Shown here piece after piece: positions 58,807-64,000 of a stretch of 64,000 bases of DNA; the stretch's first letter is position 1, and every line of letters begins with the position of its first letter. Origin of the DNA: Centrapalus pauciflorus (taxonomy: Eukaryota > Streptophyta > Magnoliopsida > Asterales > Asteraceae). Made by a program: the position numbers and the translations under genes. The stretch is from the NCBI GenBank assembly GCA_020465985.1, contig JAANYP010002637.1, forward strand, positions 111,288-175,287, read 5' to 3'. Below the pieces are notes generated by a model. It was not told the DNA's origin, ran no database searches, and saw only the letters and a program-made list of their open reading frames with translations.

Positions 58807-60539
58807 TTAGTCACTTTTATTTAACTTGCCCAGATTGCTTACAAGGTAATTAAACATGTTTTCATCAAGAGGCTTGGTGAAAATGTCTACAAGCTATTCA
58901 TCTGTGGAAATAAAGCTTACCTCCACATTACCTTTCTAGATGTGGTCTCTGATAAAATGGTGTCTGACTTCTATATGGTTTGTTCTGGAATGAAACACTA
59001 GATTGTTGGAGATAACTATGGCGCTTGTATTATCACATAGAATAGGAGTCTTCCTATATACAAGCCCATAGTCCTCAAGCTGATGCTGCATCCAGAGAAT
59101 CTGTCCACAGCAGCTTCTAGCAGCAATGTACTCAGCTTCAGCAGTAGAAGTAGAAACTGAGTTCTGCTTCTTGCTATACCAACTGATCAACTTTCCACCA
59201 AGGAGTTGACATGCACCTATTGTGCTTTTCCTGTCTAACCTGCAGCCTGCAAAATCAGAATCTGAATAACCTATTAGTTCAAGACTTGAGTCTTTGGGAT
59301 ACCAAAGACCCAAACCTGGTGTGCCCTTAAGGTATCTGAAGATTCTTTTTACAGCAGCTAGATGTGATTCCTTAGGATCATCTTGAAAACTTACACATAA
59401 ACAGGTAGCAAACATAATGTTTGGTCTGCTAGCAGTTAAGTACAGCAAGCTCTCAATCATGCCTCTGTAAGCTGTTACTAAGACAGCTTTGCCACTGGCA
59501 TCATCATCCAATTTTACATTGGTTTCCATTAGGGTTTTGATAGGAGAACATTGATCAAATTTAAACTTTTTCAAAAGATCTAAAGTGTACTTTCTTTGAT
59601 TAATAAAAATTCCATTAGAAGTTTGTTTAACTTGTAATCCCAGAAAGAAAGTAAGTTCACCCATCATACTCATTTCATATTTTGATTTCATGAGTAGTGA
59701 AATATTCTTGCATAGCTGCTGATTAGTGGAACCAAATATTATGTCATCCACATAGATTTGAACAAGCATTATACCAGACTTCACCTTCTTTATGAACAAT
59801 GTGGTATCCACTTTACCTCTGGAATAACCATTGTTCATAATGGAATCAGTTAGAGTGTCATACCAGGCTCTAGGTGCTTGTTTTAGACCATAGAGGGCTT
59901 TGTCCAACTTATAGACAAAACCTGGATGATGTTCATTTTTAAAACCTGGAGGCTGCTTGACATATACTTCTTCTTGCAGCTTTCAATTCAAAAATGCACT
60001 CTTCACATCCATTTGAAATACCTTCATGCTCTTGTAGGCAGCATAGGCTAGAAACAAACGAATTGCTTCTAACCTGGCCACTGGAGCAAATGTTTCATCA
60101 TAATCGATGCTTTCTTCCTGTCTGTAGTCTTGAGCAACTAGTCTTGCCTTATTTCTAATAACATGACCTTGCTCATCCATTTTGTTCCTGAAAACCCTTT
60201 TAGTGCCAATTATTGTTTTACCTTTAGGAACAGGGACTAGCTTCCATACTTCGTTTCTCTCAAACTGATTGAGCTCTTCTTGCATGGCAGTGATCCAATT
60301 GGGATCTTTTAGTGCTTCATCCACTTTCTTAGGCTCCAATAGGGACACAAAGCTAGAAAACATACAAAAGTTTCCTAAGCTGTCCCATCTTGTTTGTACC
60401 CCTTTGTCGATGTCACCAATTATTTGATCATTGGGGTGACACCTGATCCACTTAGGATCATGCCTCAATGAAGATTCTCCTGCATCATTTTCATCTCCAA
60501 TGGGTCCTGTTGAACAGCTTTCAAGATTTCAGACACACT
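58807..60539 (-). pseudogene. pol: pol 3' part of element D: RT and RNase H
   Basis: RT starts at the E insertion edge and reads DPKWIRCHPNDQIIGDID, KSAFLN, then a stop at 59985-59983 where B has GlyLys. RT continues at 59907 (YGLKQAPRAWYDTLTDS; YVDD at 59755-59744) into RNase H (YSDSDFAGC, STAEAEYIAA, CDNTSAIVIS). A TAG at 58938-58936 interrupts before the last ~40 codons, ending LNKSD* at 58809-58807. It keeps the residues missing from B after AWYDT, confirming B's 6-bp loss. Confidence 0.85.
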
Positions 60540-60544
60540 GTTAT

Positions 60545-61636
60545 TGTAGGTCCCGAGAGGTTCCCAAAGTATATAGTTATAAGTTGTAGAGGGGGGGTGA
60601 ATACAGCAATTTAAAAACTACACACTCTTTTCTCAAGGTTTGTATGTATTATCAACAATTTGTTAATTACAAACAAGCTTGAATGCGGAATAGTTCAAGC
60701 TGAGATGACAGATACAACAATATGTTCACTAGTCTAAGACAAACTCAAACTAGTATACAATGAATACACTCACTAAGAAGCACTCACTGTGTTTACAAGA
60801 CTTAAGGGAACAGCTTGTGTAAAACAGCTTAGACACACAGATGCTGGTTTACACAGAAGGCTTGCATGCATGAAAATCACACTTGCACGTTCACTCTTGG
60901 TTTCAGCACTTAGCTTTCTTCACACTTCTTTCTGACCTTAGAAGCTTCCTTTTATACTCACTTAGAGGATCTAAGAGAAACATCTTCATTGGACGGAATG
61001 AAAAAGGAGAAGTCTTGTTGAAAAGACAACATAACCTTTTCTGCACTTTTCTGAAAAGCAGACTTGATAGAACTTTTGTCTTTTTACTTTGTCTACTGTT
61101 GCATTGCCTTTAACTAATTTAGGAATGTCAACTTTGCGTCTTTCTTCCTTGTAAAGGCCTATTTTGATATAAGAAAAAGGTCTGTCACCCTTTTTCAAAT
61201 AACCTTTTGTCTTCATGTTACAGAACAGCGTGGGCAGGCTGAGCAGTTCTGTTTTCCACTTTGTCTTCGACTTTGTAAACTGATCTTGTAGTCAAAAACA
61301 ATACATGATGACTTGGAAACATATTCCATAAAGTGTTTAGCCTGTTCACAAAGAACAGAACACTTTAAAAATGCCCAAGCTGCTCAACAGTGTAGAGCAG
61401 CGTAGACAGTTTATGTCCAGCCTGTTCAGCAGACAGAGCAGCTTGGACAAACTGTCTTAGTTGCAACACATGCAACATATAGAACAGCTTTAGACTGATA
61501 TTGCAAATTATTTTCAGGTTTCAATAAGGCATATAACAGGCCTTAAATTCAACCTTCAAATGTATCAACAGGTTTGATTATAAATCTCCCCCTCAGATGT
61601 AGAACAGGTTTGACTGAGGCCTTTTTGTGCCTAACA
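60545..61636 (-). repeat. 3' LTR of element E
   Basis: 1,092 bp, TG...CA. It has a single U3 palindrome (61342-61358) where B and C have two. The adjacent PPT reads AAATAGGGAGAGAT on the minus strand (61650-61637), one base changed from the family AAATAGGGGGAGAT. Confidence 0.95.
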
Positions 61637-62006
61637 ATCTCTCCCTATTTGCAATAACCAGTCCAAGCTGGTCTTATCAAAAATCACTATATATTTTTAC
61701 AGTACATTTTGCTGAATTGAAATTACAACATTAAAGTAAAGTAAAAGATCAGTTTATATGTACACTGATTCTTGATTACACTTGAACAACACATGTTCTT
61801 ACAAGAGTACAACTAATGTACTAATGTATTTTACAACTAATGTAAAAGCAAAAATTACGACTTATGTAATAATGTACAACTAATGTAGAAGATGTACAAC
61901 TAATGTACAAGATGTTTGGACTGTTTGAGTTGGGAGCAGAAAACGGTAAGCCTGTCCAACTGATGGACAGCTCCCATTCTTCACCTACCCAGACGGTAGA
62001 TGGACT

Positions 62007-64000
62007 TCATATCACTGGAGAAGGATCCTGAACCATCTTTTCCAGTTCTTCCCTTGTATCCTCAAGTTCCTCAACTTCACTTTCTGGTATGATCATGACT
62101 TGGGATCAATTGAGCTTGTCCTTCCTGCTTTCTAGAAGCCTCTGAGCTGATCCCAGATGGCTGCTCTCCATTTGCGTAGACTTGCCTGATAAGAACTGCC
62201 AGTCTGAAGGTGGCAAAGTTGGTCTCAGATCAACTTTGCTACAGCTCTTGAGGCTCTTTGGAAGCACGTCTTCTGAGTTATGGATCTACAAAAATGCCCC
62301 CAGCTCAGGTTCTTCAATTTAATTTGCCATCTCAAAACTCTATTCCTTAGGCAGACTATGATCAACTCCTTTTATTTCAATGGCATATTCGCCCTGTTCA
62401 ATCAGCGTAAGGAGTAGCTCCATTTCTGTATCCTTCTTTGTCCTTCTGGCCTTTATTTTGGGGTATGTCACAGAGACACCCTCTTTTACTTCTTTTGGAA
62501 TCAGGGCCAGCTCACTTACTCTTTCCATCAGCTTCTTGATGTATGCCCTGATAGTCTTAGCCGTTTCTGACTTAGACTGGCTCAGGGCAACTGCCAGTTC
62601 CACCCATTCCCTGTATCCCATCTGTGCAAAATCAGTGTGATCGAGGATCCATTCAGCGGCCGTTGACCCATCCTGGTGATCTGAAGTCTGCCAATGTGTG
62701 CCTTTTCTTGAAATGGGAACATCTTGACAATCGCGTCCTTGGCAAGCCTCCTAGGTAGCAACATCATGAACTTTCTTTCTAGCCGCAAGTGTCAAATTGG
62801 GATTTGGCTCTGGCAGAGGGTACATTGAGTCTTGGTCCAGAGACCTAGACACTGTGCTTTTTCTCTTGTTCTCCTCTTTTATCCTGCTATTCGTGAGCGC
62901 AGCTTCGCATTAATTTTTTTGCCTCCAAGGTAGACACATTATAATTTTCATGTTGTTTCTTGGAGTGCAAAAGATGTAGCAGCTTTTAGCAGATTTACTT
63001 CTTTTTTCATGCAATTCCGCAGAGCCTGAAGTGTCTGCTCATAAACTCAAAGTACTTGTGCATAGGAAGACCATTCGTCTTTAGCCCTGGCGTTTGTGAA
63101 GACTTAAGATCACAGTCTGCATTACTGCTGTTGTTGATCATGGCTGCTTTTTTTCTTTTCCGTTAGACTGCGGCTGTAGTGACAGCACCTCAGCGAATTT
63201 CCGCTTCTTTCTGTTTCTTCGTTCTCTTCAGTTAGCAATTAAGTGCCTCCTTATACATGCAGAGGCCTGTCACCTCAAGAATGACTTACTTCTCCCCCTT
63301 GACTGGCAGGGTTTGGAGAGACAGGATGAGTGCGATAGCAGCTTGAGAAGGCACCCTCAGCTGTACCTGTAGAGTCCAGCTGGTTGAACCAGTCGGGAGT
63401 TTGTAGGTACTGCTTTCCGCCTAGGAGAAGAGCGTGTTTCTCCCCCCGAGACTTAGGTCCTTACGAGGGCAGATGACTTCCTCCCACTTTGAAGGAGATG
63501 GAACCAGCCCTTCAACTACCATGGTCTGCATGAAACCCACAAAGTCAGCAGGCGTATAACCACAGTTTTTGCAGAGGTTTGGGGCCCAACAGGAACTTGT
63601 CCACTAAGGAAAGCCAGGTTGTTGTCCTTCACCTCTGCAATCTGGAGAAAAGACAGGCCTGAAGAGAAGACTTGGGTAACTCAGCTAATGAAGGATGGTA
63701 TGTCAATAAAAAACAATGTTTGTCAGATACATAATCAGAAGCTGGTGAACACACGGCTTTTGAAGCTGTGCACGATGGACACTTCAAGCGAGTATCTTGC
63801 ACATCACAAGGTCTGAGGACACAGTATTTTGATAGAGACGCCAAGAAGAGTGTTCAGGCTGGCCAATGTGTTAGGAAGCGTAGTGTTTGGCATAGAATTT
63901 TAGGAGAGATGACAGTTTTGGGAACATGGCTGCACATAGGGACCAACGAGTCCTGTTGTAAGACGAAGATGAGGAGAGAGAGTTGGATACAGTTTGCAGC
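62007..64000 (-). pseudogene. ORF3 C-terminal part of element E, dense indels
   Basis: From the right edge to a TGA at 62009-62007 the text follows C ORF3 (about 38900-36944), e.g. GYREWVELAVALSQSKSET and KGVDHSLP in the one longer open piece (62621-62340). Frame is lost every few tens of bases through single-base gains and losses, especially beyond 62640. Either an error-rich assembly tail or a heavily decayed copy; the clean LTR next to it favours error. Confidence 0.7.

Larger units (their letters stand above)
52496..60544 (-). mobile_element. element D: older Sirevirus-like copia element, 3' half, interrupted by element E
   Basis: It has a 3' LTR (52496-53589), repeat array, ORF3 (58125-53922), promoter-like spacer, RNase H and RT (60539-58807). 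At 60545 element E interrupts it inside the RT upstream region, so its gag and 5' LTR lie beyond the window. The LTR is shorter and more diverged than those of B, C and E, and the coding parts have many stops, so D is older. Confidence 0.9.
60545..64000 (-). mobile_element. element E: 3' end of another family member, nested in element D
   Basis: Complete 3' LTR, repeat array and the C-terminal part of ORF3, running off the right edge. The 5 bases before the LTR (60540-60544, GTTAT) are the expected TSD but the other side is outside. LTR sequence is closest to element C's. Confidence 0.9.

Overview
This is 64 kb of TE-dense plant nuclear DNA. I see no host gene, rRNA, tRNA or CRISPR array. Every long reading frame belongs to a retrotransposon: gag CCHC knuckles, copia-order protease, integrase, reverse transcriptase (RT) and RNase H, and a large third ORF. 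The non-coding stretches are AT-rich and full of Helitron ends. A eudicot with a large, repeat-rich genome fits; Asteraceae is my impression only and needs a database search.

Layout. 1-4710 (-): end of a Ty1/copia element A with a possible short LTR, gag and start of pol, running off the left edge. 4711-18194: AT-rich Helitron-derived DNA with three recognisable 3' termini (6214, 11280, 14935), each followed at once by a Helitron-like head; also microsatellites, tandem repeats and a 3' scrap of another copia element (16900-17337). 18195-31753 (+): element B, a complete 13.6-kb Sirevirus-like copia element with ~1.13-kb LTRs, TSD TAAGT, tRNA-Met PBS, gag, pol and ORF3, inserted into an inverted Helitron copy (17397-18194 plus 31759-32754). 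32767-33320: a 554-bp Mutator-like (MULE) MITE with 9-bp TSD. 33700-35472: a direct repeat enclosing an LTR-like fragment. 35473-46525 (-): element C, same family as B, TSD CTAAT, with a ~2.5-kb internal deletion joining RT to ORF3. 46531-52495: remains of a probable Athila-type Ty3/gypsy element with two diverged copies of a plant-transposon ORF. 52496-60544 (-): element D, an older member of the B/C family, itself hit by element E (60545 to beyond 64000, -).

How it works together. B, C, D and E share one plan: LTR, tRNA-Met PBS, gag with two zinc knuckles, a frame change, protease-integrase-RT-RNase H, a ~0.68-kb spacer, ORF3 (~1,380 codons), a short repeat array, PPT, LTR. The most unusual point is the spacer. 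In both copies that keep it (B and D) it holds a conserved TATA box ~110 bp before the ORF3 ATG and a tight cluster of AACGG cores further upstream, so ORF3 looks like a separately transcribed gene carried inside the element. All coding copies carry lesions. Single-base indels are dense at 41.4-45.3 kb and 62.0-64.0 kb, where assembly error is a serious alternative to decay.
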